Shown here: positions 9,689 to 18,551 of the stretch, one piece after another
Numbering within the stretch: the first letter of the stretch is position 1
How the letters are laid out: each line of letters starts with the position of its first letter
Origin: Marinomonas aquiplantarum
Lineage (GTDB): Bacteria > Pseudomonadota > Gammaproteobacteria > Pseudomonadales > Marinomonadaceae
Direction: 5' to 3'
NCBI RefSeq assembly: GCF_003314975.1
Contig: NZ_QNRF01000002.1
Coordinates: forward strand, 124,001-188,000
Length of the DNA stretch: 64,000 bases
Made by a program: the position numbers and the translations under genes
Notes under the pieces: model-generated
The model's input: the letters and a program-made list of their open reading frames with translations, nothing else
Database searches by the model: none
Told to the model about the DNA's origin: nothing

Positions 9689-9726
9689 CGTTAGCCATTT
9701 GCTGTGTAACAAGCAAATGGCTAACG
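9689..9726 (+). repeat. Perfect 15-bp inverted repeat between frmA and fghA
   Basis: Arms CGTTAGCCATTTGCT (9689-9703) and AGCAAATGGCTAACG (9712-9726) enclose an 8-nt loop. No T-run follows, so it is not an intrinsic terminator. It ends 2 bases before the fghA Shine-Dalgarno (AAGGAG, 9729-9734). As RNA it would form a very stable hairpin close to the ribosome site. Confidence 0.9.
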
Positions 9727-9740
9727 TTAAGGAGAAGAGT

Positions 9741-10574
9741 ATGGAATTGCTATCCAGTACCAAAAGCTTTGGCGGTTGGCTAAAGCGTTACAAACATGAG
9801 AGTTTGTCCGTTAAGGGCGACATGACGTTTGCGATTTATCTTCCCCCTCAAGCAGAAAATCAATCAGTGCCCGTTTTGTATTGGTTATCAGGTTTAACCT
9901 GTACCGATGAAAACTTTACTCAAAAAGCCGGTGCATTTCGCAAAGCAGCGGAACTGGGGCTTGCTATTGTGTGTCCAGATACCAGCCCTCGTGGCACGGA
10001 TTACCCAGGCGAACACGACAGCTACGACTTTGGCTCAGCAGCGGGCTTTTACTTGAATGCGACGGTCGCGCCGTATTCGAACACGTACCACATGTACGAC
10101 TACGTAGTGCAAGAACTGCCGCATTTGGTGGAAGCGAACTTTCCGGTCACGGACAAGCGTTCTATTTCAGGTCATTCTATGGGCGGTCACGGAGCCTTGA
10201 TTTGTGCGTTGAAAAATCCAGGGCATTATCAATCTGTCTCCGCGTTTGCGCCGATTGTCAATCCAACGGATTGCCCGTGGGGTGAAAAAGCCTTTACAGG
10301 GTATTTAGGGGAAGACAAAAGTACTTGGCAGGAGTGGGATGCGAGTTTACTGATCGCCAACGCCAAAGAGCGCTTGCCATTGCTGGTGGACCAAGGGGAA
10401 GCCGATAACTTTCTTGTCGAACAGCTGAAACCTGAAGCCTTAGAGGCCGCATGTGAAGCCGTAGGTCACCCACTGACCTTACGTCGTCAGCCAGGGTATG
10501 ATCACAGCTATTTTTTCATCGCTAGCTTCATCGATGAACATCTAGAGCATCATGCTAAGGCATTAGAACTTTAG
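9741..10574 (+). CDS. fghA: S-formylglutathione hydrolase
   Basis: 277 aa from ATG 9741, set by AAGGAG at 9729-9734. An upstream TTG in frame lies inside the hairpin and is unlikely. This esterase-D family alpha/beta hydrolase has the nucleophile elbow GHSMGGHGAL, and the catalytic Asp and His appear in QGEADNFL and GYDHSYFF. It releases formate and glutathione from S-formylglutathione, completing the FrmA step. A clear terminator follows. Confidence 0.96.
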   Translation: MELLSSTKSFGGWLKRYKHESLSVKGDMTFAIYLPPQAENQSVPVLYWLSGLTCTDENFTQKAGAFRKAAELGLAIVCPDTSPRGTDYPGEHDSYDFGSAAGFYLNATVAPYSNTYHMYDYVVQELPHLVEANFPVTDKRSISGHSMGGHGALICALKNPGHYQSVSAFAPIVNPTDCPWGEKAFTGYLGEDKSTWQEWDASLLIANAKERLPLLVDQGEADNFLVEQLKPEALEAACEAVGHPLTLRRQPGYDHSYFFIASFIDEHLEHHAKALEL

Positions 10575-10592
10575 ATTGAGTTTTTGAACCCT

Positions 10593-10620
10593 AAAAAGCG
10601 AGCTAAGGCTCGCTTTTTTT
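10593..10620 (+). terminator. Intrinsic terminator after fghA
   Basis: AGCGAGC-taag-GCTCGCT stem followed by a T-run, with A-run before it. Confidence 0.92.
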
Positions 10621-10714
10621 GTTTGCTTTTCCGTTCACTTCTCGCCGTGACTTTCCTCTGACATTTGTTACTATGCTAGCTCATTTGTATTTTGGTTAAA
10701 GGCGATGACACACC

Positions 10715-11557
10715 ATGAATAGCATGCAATATTCTGTTTTGATTACGGGCTGTTCCAGCGGTATTGGATTGGAAGCTGTGCGTATGCTGCAACAGCGAAA
10801 TTTTTTGGTGGTGGCCAGCTGTCGCCAACTAAAGGATGTGGAAGCATTAAAGTCGCAGGGGATTGAGCATGTGGTGCAGTTAGACTTGGCAGATCCTGCG
10901 TCTATTGAGGCTGGCCTTGCTGCGACCTTAGAGATTACCGGTGGGCACTTGTTTGCTTTATTTAATAACGGGGCTTATGGGCAACCTGGAGCGGTGGAAG
11001 ATTTGCCAGTCGCAGCTCTACGAACACAATTTGAAGCGAATGTGTTTGGTACGCATGATTTGACCACTCGAGTAATTAAGCTGATGTTGGCTCAGGGTTA
11101 TGGTCGTATTGTCCAAAACAGTTCCGTACTCGGCATGGTTGCTGCGCCGTTCCGTGGCGCTTATAACGCCAGTAAGTTTGCTTTAGAAGGGCTGACGGAT
11201 ACCTTGCGAATGGAGCTGCACGATACGCCATTAAAAGTCAGTCTGATTGAGCCAGGTCCAATAGAAAGTCGTTTTCGTGCGAATGCTTTGCAAGCGTTAA
11301 AAGACAACATTGATATCGAGGCTAGTCGTCACCAGCAGGGTTATCAAGAAGCCATTGCTCGTTTGAGTAAGGAAGGCGTGACATCATCACAAACTCTGCC
11401 AGCCAGTGCCGTAGTGAAAAAGCTGATTCATGCGCTGGAATCGCCGCATCCGAAAGCGCGTTATTATGTGACCACACCAACTTATGCTGCCGCTTTGATG
11501 AAACGTGTTTTGCCGACTGTTCTGCTGGATTGGGTGATGCGTCGTCAAGGCAGCTAA
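10715..11557 (+). CDS. Short-chain dehydrogenase/reductase
   Basis: 280 aa. The cofactor motif TGCSSGIG is at the N-terminus, followed by NNGAYG (equivalent to NNAG) and the catalytic YNASK. It has the look of YbbO/retinol-dehydrogenase-like classical SDRs, which accept varied carbonyl substrates. ATG 10715 is weakly supported because no strong SD is seen; the internal ATG three codons later is possible. A convergent hydrolase gene follows after 16 bp. The substrate is unknown. Confidence 0.85.
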   Translation: MNSMQYSVLITGCSSGIGLEAVRMLQQRNFLVVASCRQLKDVEALKSQGIEHVVQLDLADPASIEAGLAATLEITGGHLFALFNNGAYGQPGAVEDLPVAALRTQFEANVFGTHDLTTRVIKLMLAQGYGRIVQNSSVLGMVAAPFRGAYNASKFALEGLTDTLRMELHDTPLKVSLIEPGPIESRFRANALQALKDNIDIEASRHQQGYQEAIARLSKEGVTSSQTLPASAVVKKLIHALESPHPKARYYVTTPTYAAALMKRVLPTVLLDWVMRRQGS

Positions 11558-11573
11558 TCTGTCTCGGTGCTGC

Positions 11574-12587
11574 TTACTTTGTGGTGGTAAGTTGCGCCAA
11601 CCAATTGTCCATGGCCTGTAGATATTCCTCTCTCGCTGTTTCATGAGATAAGTACAAATCATGGAAGCCTTTATCAATCACCACTTCTGTTAGGTTGGTA
11701 AAGCTTTTTTCAGCGGCTTGCTTCATGCTGTCTACGTCCAACACGCCATCGCCTTGTTGCGTTTCGACAACGCTGTCTTTACCAATGGTACTGATTTTAG
11801 AGTGACAAAACAGAGTCGGAATACTCAGACTTTGTTGCGCTAAGTTACGTTGTGCCAGAATAATTTCTCTTAGCCAGTGAAAGGACAAATTAAAGCCTTC
11901 AGCGGGTTTCCAATCGAGTCGATAATCCCATTCTCCGCCAAAACGACAGTGTAAGGTCGTGGCATACGTGGTGATTTTCTTAGCTCGTAAATAAGAGAAA
12001 GGTAATGCCGAAACCAAAATACGGATCGGCCAACTAATGCGATTTAGTACAGCGGGTGGAAATGGCAGGGCCAGAAAAGGGCTGTTTAGCATTAAGCCAA
12101 TCACTTCAGGGAATGGCATTTGGTAATGACTCTCTCGCTCTGGTAAAGCATAGGGGTGGGCTAGATAGGTGGAGACCACCAGACCACCTGTTGAGTGAGC
12201 CAAAATCACGACTTGCTCAACGCCATCTTGTTTCATGGTTGCTAAAGCGATGTCCAAATCTTGACTGTATTGCTCTACCGAGTCACACCAGTTCGGGGGA
12301 GTAGAAGGGCGTATAGAGCGACCATAACCTTGTAAGTCTACCGCATAAAAGCGGTACCCTTGGTCAACAAAGTGTTGTGCTAAACCAGCCTGAAAAAAAT
12401 AATCCGTGTAGCCATGCACATACAAGATCGCTTTGCTGGCCTGTTGGTTCCCCAAGTGATGAATCAAGGTGGTGTGAACCTGTGTTTTTGGGCCAGCGAA
12501 AGCGAAGGTTCGGTAATAGAAGTCCGCGCCCAATTGATCTTCGCCTTGATTTAGTAAACGCCAAGCTTGTCCTAATGGTGCGCTCAT
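11574..12587 (-). CDS. Alpha/beta hydrolase (serine aminopeptidase S33/lysophospholipase-like)
   Basis: 337 aa. The oxyanion region is ILYVHGYTDYFFQ and the nucleophile elbow is LAHSTGGLV. The first residue of the usual GxSxG is Ala, as in many lysophospholipase-like members. A catalytic His may lie in DKGFHDLYLS near the C-terminus. The family includes monoacylglycerol lipases and lysophospholipases; the exact substrate is unknown. There is no signal peptide, so it is cytoplasmic. Confidence 0.82.
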   Translation of the reverse strand: MSAPLGQAWRLLNQGEDQLGADFYYRTFAFAGPKTQVHTTLIHHLGNQQASKAILYVHGYTDYFFQAGLAQHFVDQGYRFYAVDLQGYGRSIRPSTPPNWCDSVEQYSQDLDIALATMKQDGVEQVVILAHSTGGLVVSTYLAHPYALPERESHYQMPFPEVIGLMLNSPFLALPFPPAVLNRISWPIRILVSALPFSYLRAKKITTYATTLHCRFGGEWDYRLDWKPAEGFNLSFHWLREIILAQRNLAQQSLSIPTLFCHSKISTIGKDSVVETQQGDGVLDVDSMKQAAEKSFTNLTEVVIDKGFHDLYLSHETAREEYLQAMDNWLAQLTTTK

Positions 12588-12631
12588 GAGGGACTTCTCT
12601 TTTGTGTTGTTAAGTATTTGTTAAAAAAATA

Positions 12632-12919
12632 TTAGTTGAACAGGTTTTTGCCTAACTGATCTATCGTTAGTTTGGCTTTACGCACAGTGATTTCAATGCA
12701 CTCATCACGGTTTGGCATGAGGTCTGAACGAATAAAGTTATGCACCTTTTGTTCTTCTCCTTCCCCTAACGTGATAGTGGCGGCCACGCGATATTGGCCC
12801 CCATCTTTCATTGGCGCGGGAAGGATTTGGTAACCATTGTACTCAATGGCGTCTGCGGCTTTTTCTGCTGGCGCTTCACCGCCCGAAAATAGTCCTTTCA
12901 GACCAGATAAAATACCCAT
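12632..12919 (-). CDS. HlyU-family protein
   Basis: 95 aa. It starts MGILSGLKGLFSGG, and the core YNGYQILPAPMKDGGQYRV with RDECIEITVRKAKL matches the HlyU family, named after the Vibrio haemolysin activator. Many bacteria without haemolysin carry it, so the role here is open. The SD is AGGAG, 9 bases before ATG. It is transcribed on its own. Confidence 0.82.
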   Translation of the reverse strand: MGILSGLKGLFSGGEAPAEKAADAIEYNGYQILPAPMKDGGQYRVAATITLGEGEEQKVHNFIRSDLMPNRDECIEITVRKAKLTIDQLGKNLFN

Positions 12920-13049
12920 TGCTTGCTTCTCCTAATTGTTATGGTGGTTATTCTTCGGGGAATTGTCCCATTAGTCAAATACCGATTGTCGGTTGTGTCT
13001 CAATCTTAGGTGAAATTCCGTTATACTCTTGGTTGGTTTAAACAAGGTG

Positions 13050-13274
13050 ATGAAATTGAAAGAGACACAAGACAACAACCCTCTTCACGGAGTGACATTA
13101 GAGAAAATAGTAACCGATCTTCATGCTCATTTTGGATGGGAAGAATTGGCTTTTTTAGTGAACATTAACTGCTTTAAAAAAGACCCATCGGTCAAGTCGA
13201 GCTTAAAGTTTTTACGTCGTACGCCTTGGGCACGTGATAAGGTCGAGACGCTTTATATCAACACATTTCACTAG
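13050..13274 (+). CDS. VF530 (DUF2132) family small protein
   Basis: 74 aa from ATG 13050. The family core [15 protein letters not shown], then [20 protein letters not shown], then [16 protein letters not shown], is well kept. VF530 proteins are small helical proteins suggested to bind DNA; their function is unproven. The SD (AAGG, 13044-13047) is too close to ATG 13050. A TTG at 13056 would be better spaced, so the start is uncertain by two codons. Confidence 0.82.
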   Translation: MKLKETQDNNPLHGVTLEKIVTDLHAHFGWEELAFLVNINCFKKDPSVKSSLKFLRRTPWARDKVETLYINTFH

Positions 13275-13278
13275 AGGA

Positions 13279-14325
13279 TTAATTGATTTCATCCGCTAGT
13301 TCGCTGTGGTGTACCAGATTACGCCCTTTATGTTTTGCTGAGTAAAGGTTTTTGTCGGCCGCTTTAAGGAATTTTCTAAACGAGTGGCCTTGTTGTAATT
13401 TGGCGATACCAATGCTGACGGTAATTTTGATTTGATGTTGGCTGGCTCGAAACACGCTGTTTTCCACGCGTGCACGTATGTTTTCTGCAAAATCATAGGC
13501 TTGAGTAGCAGAGGCATCTTTTAAAATAATGAGGAATTCCTCCCCGCCAATGCGGTACACATTGTCTTTATCTGCATAAAACTGCAGTAATTCAGATAAT
13601 TCAATGAGTACCTGATCACCAACCTCATGACCACATTTATCATTCACGGTTTTGAAAAAATCAATGTCAACGACGAGCAGTCGTGTCGCCCATTCGGTAT
13701 CAATGTAAAGCGTTTGTGTTTCGCGGTTAAAGTGATCAAAGAAGAGCTTTAAAGCGTGGCGATTTTTGGCACCAGTCAGTGGGTCTTCAAACGCCATTTT
13801 TGCCAGTAATTGATTGTTTTTTGTCTGTTGTAATTCATAGAGATAGCAAACGCCGTAGATCATGAAATAGGCCAGCACAAAGTTGAGAATGGAGCGGTAT
13901 TGAATAAAACTGTCAGTGTCTGATCGGTAATAAATAATAAAGATGGCAGGAAAAGACGCCAAAATGGTGTAGCAAAGTCCCGCTTTTGCACCACCGAGTA
14001 AACAGAAAATAGCCGGTAATAGAATAAGCCAGTAGATGGAGCCTGCTCTTAAGTCAGCGAAAGCAAAGGCCAGAATAGCCGTACTACAAAGCGTGATAAT
14101 AAACACATGTCGATGCCATGCTTTACTTTTGTTGTGATAAGACACCCAGAAGAAATAAAAATTAAGCGCAGCAAGTGCCACTTGAAAGCTGCCTAAGGTT
14201 CTCTGCTCTAACATAAAGGTATTGAGCAAGCAGAAAAACAGAATAATGATGCCTGTACTTAAGCTCAGCCATTTGTGAAGCGTATTACGAGTCGCGTTAA
14301 ATATTGAGTTGGTAACAGGGCTCAT
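13279..14325 (-). CDS. Membrane-anchored diguanylate cyclase (GGDEF)
   Basis: 348 aa. About five or six hydrophobic helices fill residues 20-165, followed by a GGDEF domain that starts at FEDPLTGAKNRHAL. The active-site motif is GGEEF (residues 260-264), an active variant. No RxxD inhibitory site stands five residues before it, so product feedback is unlikely. It makes c-di-GMP from GTP at the inner membrane. The N-terminal membrane part probably senses an unknown signal. The gene converges on the VF530 gene. Confidence 0.9.
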   Translation of the reverse strand: MSPVTNSIFNATRNTLHKWLSLSTGIIILFFCLLNTFMLEQRTLGSFQVALAALNFYFFWVSYHNKSKAWHRHVFIITLCSTAILAFAFADLRAGSIYWLILLPAIFCLLGGAKAGLCYTILASFPAIFIIYYRSDTDSFIQYRSILNFVLAYFMIYGVCYLYELQQTKNNQLLAKMAFEDPLTGAKNRHALKLFFDHFNRETQTLYIDTEWATRLLVVDIDFFKTVNDKCGHEVGDQVLIELSELLQFYADKDNVYRIGGEEFLIILKDASATQAYDFAENIRARVENSVFRASQHQIKITVSIGIAKLQQGHSFRKFLKAADKNLYSAKHKGRNLVHHSELADEIN

Positions 14326-14404
14326 TTATCTACATCTCAAAGAAAAACAAGGACGATCAAGTTTAAGCTTCATATTCTCTCTTAAAAGACTAGATGAGTT
14401 TTAC

Positions 14405-14881
14405 TTATTTAAGTAACAAATTGTTATCTATTGGCGTGAAGTGGGTTGCGGCTTGGATTAAAGACTGAGCGGTAAGTGCTTCAACACCATACACTTCGAC
14501 TCTTGTGTGATGCTTTTCCGTCAGTGTCTTTGCTAATAAGTCAAAATCGCCATCGCCAGAGGCCAGTACTAACACATCTGAGTGGATACCGTATTCAAGG
14601 GCATCAATCGTAATGCCAACGTCCCAATCGCCTTTCGCGGAACCATCTGAGCGTTGAATAAAAGGTTTTAGCTTCACTTCAAAACCTATGGCACGCAAAA
14701 TATTTTGAAATTGACGTTGTTTTTCATCCCCTCGATCAATGGCATACGCGATGGCTTTGACCACATTTCTACCGGCCGTTATTTCTCGCCAAAATGCATT
14801 GTAATCAAAGGAGCGGCCAAAGCTGTGGCGAGTGGTGTAATAAATATTTTGAACGTCGACTAAGATGGTCACGTTTTGCAT
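14405..14881 (-). CDS. NYN-domain (LabA/DUF88) protein
   Basis: 158 aa. It starts with the acidic strand TILVDVQNIYYT, followed by AYAIDRGD, DWDVGITIDAL and LVLASGDGDFDLL. This set of conserved aspartates is typical of the PIN-like NYN nuclease fold (LabA/DUF88). RNA cleavage is expected by family, but no substrate is known. The ATG overlaps the left edge of a 41-bp gap from the next minus-strand gene. Confidence 0.85.
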   Translation of the reverse strand: MQNVTILVDVQNIYYTTRHSFGRSFDYNAFWREITAGRNVVKAIAYAIDRGDEKQRQFQNILRAIGFEVKLKPFIQRSDGSAKGDWDVGITIDALEYGIHSDVLVLASGDGDFDLLAKTLTEKHHTRVEVYGVEALTAQSLIQAATHFTPIDNNLLLK

Positions 14882-14922
14882 TGCAAGCTCCTGTATGGCC
14901 CGATTGGTAAGTTAAGCCGCTG

Positions 14923-15843
14923 TCAGTTAGCTGGCAAGGTGACCTTTAATTTGGCCTGTTGTGCCAACATCTTTTGCTCTGCGATCAAAGCCAATTGCTT
15001 TAAATTCATCGCAGTATTGGGTGAAAACGTTAGCGATAGCGTTGCTGGTTCTAATAAATATTGGTCGAGTGTTCGTGCCAGATTGAGAGCATCTAGACTG
15101 TCCTCTGGAGCAAGCTTGAGTTGATCTATTATCTGACTAAGTTTGAGCATTCGCCACTCATTTGAATGCTGTGACCAATCATTAAAAAGGTGTTCAGCGA
15201 GTCCGGTATCTTGGTAAGAGACACTCAGCTGCTCAATATTTAGCCGTTCACCGTAGAGATATAAAATGGCTTCGGGCTGGCCTAATGCAACGGACGCTAA
15301 CAAGTCAGTACGAAGATCTACTAATGAAAGGTCCTGTTTTGACAGTTGTGTGTGGCTGATGACGTTTAGCTTGCCCGCGTCTTTGATGTCTAAATACAGA
15401 TGAGACTCTAGAGTGTCACCGTCTAGTGTTGACTGAAAAGAGCCTTTGCCTAAAACGTGCTTGAGACCTGCTTGTCGAAATAAGGTCGCCGTCTCCCGTG
15501 AGAGCTGATTGACAGGCGTCTCTTTTATCCAAAAATCCACATCCAAATTCGGTTGTTTGAATAGGTAAGAGTTGAACGAAATACGAGCGAAATTAAGCCA
15601 AGGCGCAGAGTTAGGACCAAAGCGAACGTTTTCCAGTGACGGCGTTAGTGTAAATGGGTCAAGATGCACTGAGTCATATTTGATAAGGGTTTGCAGTCCC
15701 GCGGTGGTAATGCGTTGTTGGATTTTTTCTTCGGCGTATTCCGCGCCAAATTTTTGGATTAAGTACAGAGCAAAAATAACGACACAGGCTGCAAGAATTA
15801 AAAAAGAGACCGCCTTTGCCATCTTGGCTATAAAATTATTCAA
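14923..15843 (-). CDS. Hypothetical membrane-anchored periplasmic protein (DUF945/AsmA-like pattern)
   Basis: 306 aa. One N-terminal membrane helix (about residues 10-30) precedes a long periplasmic part rich in beta-forming segments (HLDPFTLTPSLENVRFG). That suggests a lipid-transfer or YdgA/AsmA-like beta structure, but I do not recognise the family. It stands upstream of the NYN gene on the same strand with 41 bp between them. Confidence 0.6.
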   Translation of the reverse strand: MNNFIAKMAKAVSFLILAACVVIFALYLIQKFGAEYAEEKIQQRITTAGLQTLIKYDSVHLDPFTLTPSLENVRFGPNSAPWLNFARISFNSYLFKQPNLDVDFWIKETPVNQLSRETATLFRQAGLKHVLGKGSFQSTLDGDTLESHLYLDIKDAGKLNVISHTQLSKQDLSLVDLRTDLLASVALGQPEAILYLYGERLNIEQLSVSYQDTGLAEHLFNDWSQHSNEWRMLKLSQIIDQLKLAPEDSLDALNLARTLDQYLLEPATLSLTFSPNTAMNLKQLALIAEQKMLAQQAKLKVTLPAN

Positions 15844-15988
15844 ACGTATTTTCCATCGTGATGTTTAGGTTAATTAGCGCAACATAATCCCAACAAGATA
15901 TGTTGCCAGACAGGCTGTGATCTTATCGGAAAGTACGTAGTATAGGAAAGGTATAGCTCACCATTCTAAGTTAACTGAGGAGGTTAAT

Positions 15989-17341
15989 ATCCGTCATTTA
16001 GTACCATCGCCACAGGATTTATGGTTTTTACCTTTAGGTGGCACAGGCGAAATCGGTATGAACATGAATCTTTATGGGCATGACGGCCAATGGTTGATGG
16101 TAGATTGCGGTGTGTCTTTTAATGAACCTTTATCGTCTCAAGATGCACTGACATCCGAAGTGGTTAGCGCGGATCCTAGCTTTATCAGTGAACAAAAAGA
16201 GCGTTTAGCCGGTATGGTGATTACTCATGCACATGAAGATCATGTCGGTGCGGTGCCTTATTTATGGCGGCGTTTTAAATGTCCTGTCTACACGACGCGT
16301 TTTACCGCTGAAGTCTTGCGCCGTAAATTGGCTCAAGTTGGTTTAGAGCAAGATGTGCCAATCATCATTGTCGATGATGGTGAGAGTAAACGGATTGGTC
16401 CATTTCAGGTCACTTGGTTGGCTTTAACCCACTCTATGCCTGACGCTTTTTCAGTGACCATTGATACGCCAGCCGGACGAGTGTTTCATACTGGTGATTG
16501 GAAAATCGACAAACAACCTGTGGTTGGAGAAGGCTTTGTGCCCAGTCGCTTTAGTGCGTTAGCGAAGCAAAACATGCTCGCCATGGTGTGCGATTCAACC
16601 AATGCCCTGCAAGCGGGTCATTCCCTTTCTGAAAGCGACTGTTATCGAGGTTTGTTGGCGGCGATCAAAGGCGAAAAAAATCGCGTTGTCGTTGGCTGTT
16701 TTAGCAGTAATCTGGCGCGCTTGGTGTCGCTCGGGCGAGTGGCACAAGAAACGGGACGCTACTTAGCGTTAATCGGCCGCTCTTTACTGAATATGGTCAG
16801 CATTGCTCGTACCACCGGTCATTGGCCTGAGGATTTGCCTTTAATCGACGCCGCGCACATTGGTTACTTACCTCGTGATGAGGTGTTGGCGGTGGCGACC
16901 GGCAGTCAAGGCGAGCCGCGAGCAACCTTAAACCGTTTGGCCGCAAATAACTGTTTTGACTTGACGCTGGAGGCCGGTGATCTAGTGCTGTTTTCCGCCA
17001 TGATGATTCCGGGTAATGAAAACGACATTATGCGTTTGGTGAGTCAATTTAAAGGGCAAAAGATTCGCACCTTACAACAGCAAGATACGGATCTGGCGAT
17101 TCATGTGAGTGGTCACCCTTATCAGGATGAATTGCGACAACTGTATTCTTGGGTGCAGCCAGAAATCGCCATTCCTGTTCATGGGGAGGCGGCGCACTTA
17201 GCGGCTAATGCCGAGGTAGCCAAAGCCAGTCATGTACCAAGACAGCTGGTTGGGCAAAATGGCGACCTGTATCAACTTGCGCCGAATGTTACCGTGATAC
17301 GCCAAGCCGTAAAAACCGCCAGAATTGCTTTGCAGCGTTAG
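15989..17341 (+). CDS. RNase J-like metallo-beta-lactamase ribonuclease, probable AUC start
   Basis: 450 aa if begun at ATC 15989. The frame is open from 15941, but the first ATG/GTG/TTG is only at 16058. Starting there would cut off LWFLPLGGTGEIGMN, the family's conserved first strand and loop. A strong SD (GAGGAGG, 15977-15983) stands 5 bases before ATC. The metallo-beta-lactamase motif HAHEDHVG follows, with the later histidines in ALTHSMPDAF and HTGDWKID, and a beta-CASP domain. By family it degrades or trims RNA in the cytoplasm with two Zn ions. The stop overlaps the convergent epmB stop. If the sequence is right, translation begins at a rare codon. Confidence 0.8.
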   Translation: MRHLVPSPQDLWFLPLGGTGEIGMNMNLYGHDGQWLMVDCGVSFNEPLSSQDALTSEVVSADPSFISEQKERLAGMVITHAHEDHVGAVPYLWRRFKCPVYTTRFTAEVLRRKLAQVGLEQDVPIIIVDDGESKRIGPFQVTWLALTHSMPDAFSVTIDTPAGRVFHTGDWKIDKQPVVGEGFVPSRFSALAKQNMLAMVCDSTNALQAGHSLSESDCYRGLLAAIKGEKNRVVVGCFSSNLARLVSLGRVAQETGRYLALIGRSLLNMVSIARTTGHWPEDLPLIDAAHIGYLPRDEVLAVATGSQGEPRATLNRLAANNCFDLTLEAGDLVLFSAMMIPGNENDIMRLVSQFKGQKIRTLQQQDTDLAIHVSGHPYQDELRQLYSWVQPEIAIPVHGEAAHLAANAEVAKASHVPRQLVGQNGDLYQLAPNVTVIRQAVKTARIALQR

Positions 17342-18372
17342 TTGGATTCAAAGATTGGAGCAAACACCGTTTTGGCGGTTTTGCCGGGAATTTCTTTGGC
17401 GAGTCTTGGTACCAAATAACCAGGCAGTTCTGCGGCCACTTTGCCCATGAGTTGCTGAGCCGCTTCAACGGAAAGGTCGAAATGTGCCGCGCCCGCAACA
17501 GGGTCGAGTGTAAACAGGTAATAGGGTAGAATACCAGCTGCGAAAACCGCTTCGCTTAACGCCACTTGTGCTGGGACCGTATCGTTAATGCCTTTAAGCA
17601 GCACGCCTTGATTTAACAAAGTGACGCCAACTTTTTTGAGCTTAAAGGCCGCCGCCATTACTTCTTGATCAACTTCATTAGCATGATTAATGTGCCACAC
17701 CATAACAATGTCTAAACGGCTTTTAGAAAAGCTGGTGAGCAAAGCATCGCTAATACGAGCAGGGATGACCACAGGAAGACGAGAGTGAATGCGTAAGCGT
17801 TTGATTTGCGGTAAGGCTTCTAACTTAAGTAGCTTATCCGCCAGTAAGGCATCCTTCATCATCAGTGGGTCACCACCGCTTAAAATGACTTCATTGACCT
17901 CAGGATGAGTTTCTAGGTAGTCGATAACACTCTGCCACTCGGCTTGTGCTAATTGGTTGTCTCCATAAGGAAAATGGCGACGAAAACAATAGCGACAATT
18001 CACCGCACAGGTGCCAGTGGTAATGACCAGCAGACGGCGTTTGTATTTATGGACAATGGCTTTTTGCGGAGTGTGGTCCGCTTCTTCTAATGGATCTGCC
18101 GTATAGCCAGGAACCATCTGCATTTCGTGTGGGCTAGGCAGGATTTGCTTCAATAAGGGGTCGTCTGGGTTGCCATATTCGATGCGTGATAAATAAGGAC
18201 GAGGCGCTAACAGACGAAAACTTTGGTGTGCTGCCATGCCTTCGGGAATCAAGTCTTTTGGTAATCTTAGATGGTCAACGAGCTCAGGCAAAGAAGTAAT
18301 CGCTTGAGTTAGGTGTTCGGACCAAGTTAGCGTCTGTTCAGTTTGAATTGGTATCACGTCAAATATCTGCAA
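17338..18372 (-). CDS. epmB: EF-P (R)-beta-lysylation protein EpmB (lysine 2,3-aminomutase type)
   Basis: 344 aa. The radical-SAM cluster motif CxxxCxxC is C122-C126-C129, within GTCAVNCRYCFRRHFPY. EpmB converts (S)-alpha-lysine to (R)-beta-lysine, which EpmA attaches to Lys34 of EF-P. It is transcribed divergently from efp, the usual arrangement in gammaproteobacteria; epmA is 10 kb away at 28.7 kb. Its stop overlaps the RNase J-like gene stop by 2 bp. Confidence 0.95.
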   Translation of the reverse strand: MQIFDVIPIQTEQTLTWSEHLTQAITSLPELVDHLRLPKDLIPEGMAAHQSFRLLAPRPYLSRIEYGNPDDPLLKQILPSPHEMQMVPGYTADPLEEADHTPQKAIVHKYKRRLLVITTGTCAVNCRYCFRRHFPYGDNQLAQAEWQSVIDYLETHPEVNEVILSGGDPLMMKDALLADKLLKLEALPQIKRLRIHSRLPVVIPARISDALLTSFSKSRLDIVMVWHINHANEVDQEVMAAAFKLKKVGVTLLNQGVLLKGINDTVPAQVALSEAVFAAGILPYYLFTLDPVAGAAHFDLSVEAAQQLMGKVAAELPGYLVPRLAKEIPGKTAKTVFAPIFESN

Positions 18373-18436
18373 AATTGAGTTAATTTAGGTTATGATTGCG
18401 CCAACGAATTTCGGCCAATGAGGCCTTTGGCTCATA

Positions 18437-18494
18437 AAGATCTCTGCAAACGCTATTTTATACCGAATGACATAAAAACGTTTGCAGAGATCTT
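18437..18494. repeat. Perfect 16-bp inverted repeat in the epmB/efp divergent region
   Basis: AAGATCTCTGCAAACG (18437-18452) and its exact reverse complement (18479-18494) are separated by 26 bp. There is no T-run, so it is not a terminator. It lies 58 bp before the efp start and 65 bp before the epmB start. It could be an operator, or a hairpin in the leader of either gene. Confidence 0.9.
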
Positions 18495-18551
18495 AGACTG
18501 ACATGATACGCCAGTCAGAGCTTTTTCTCTAAACATATACGGTGAGGATGT

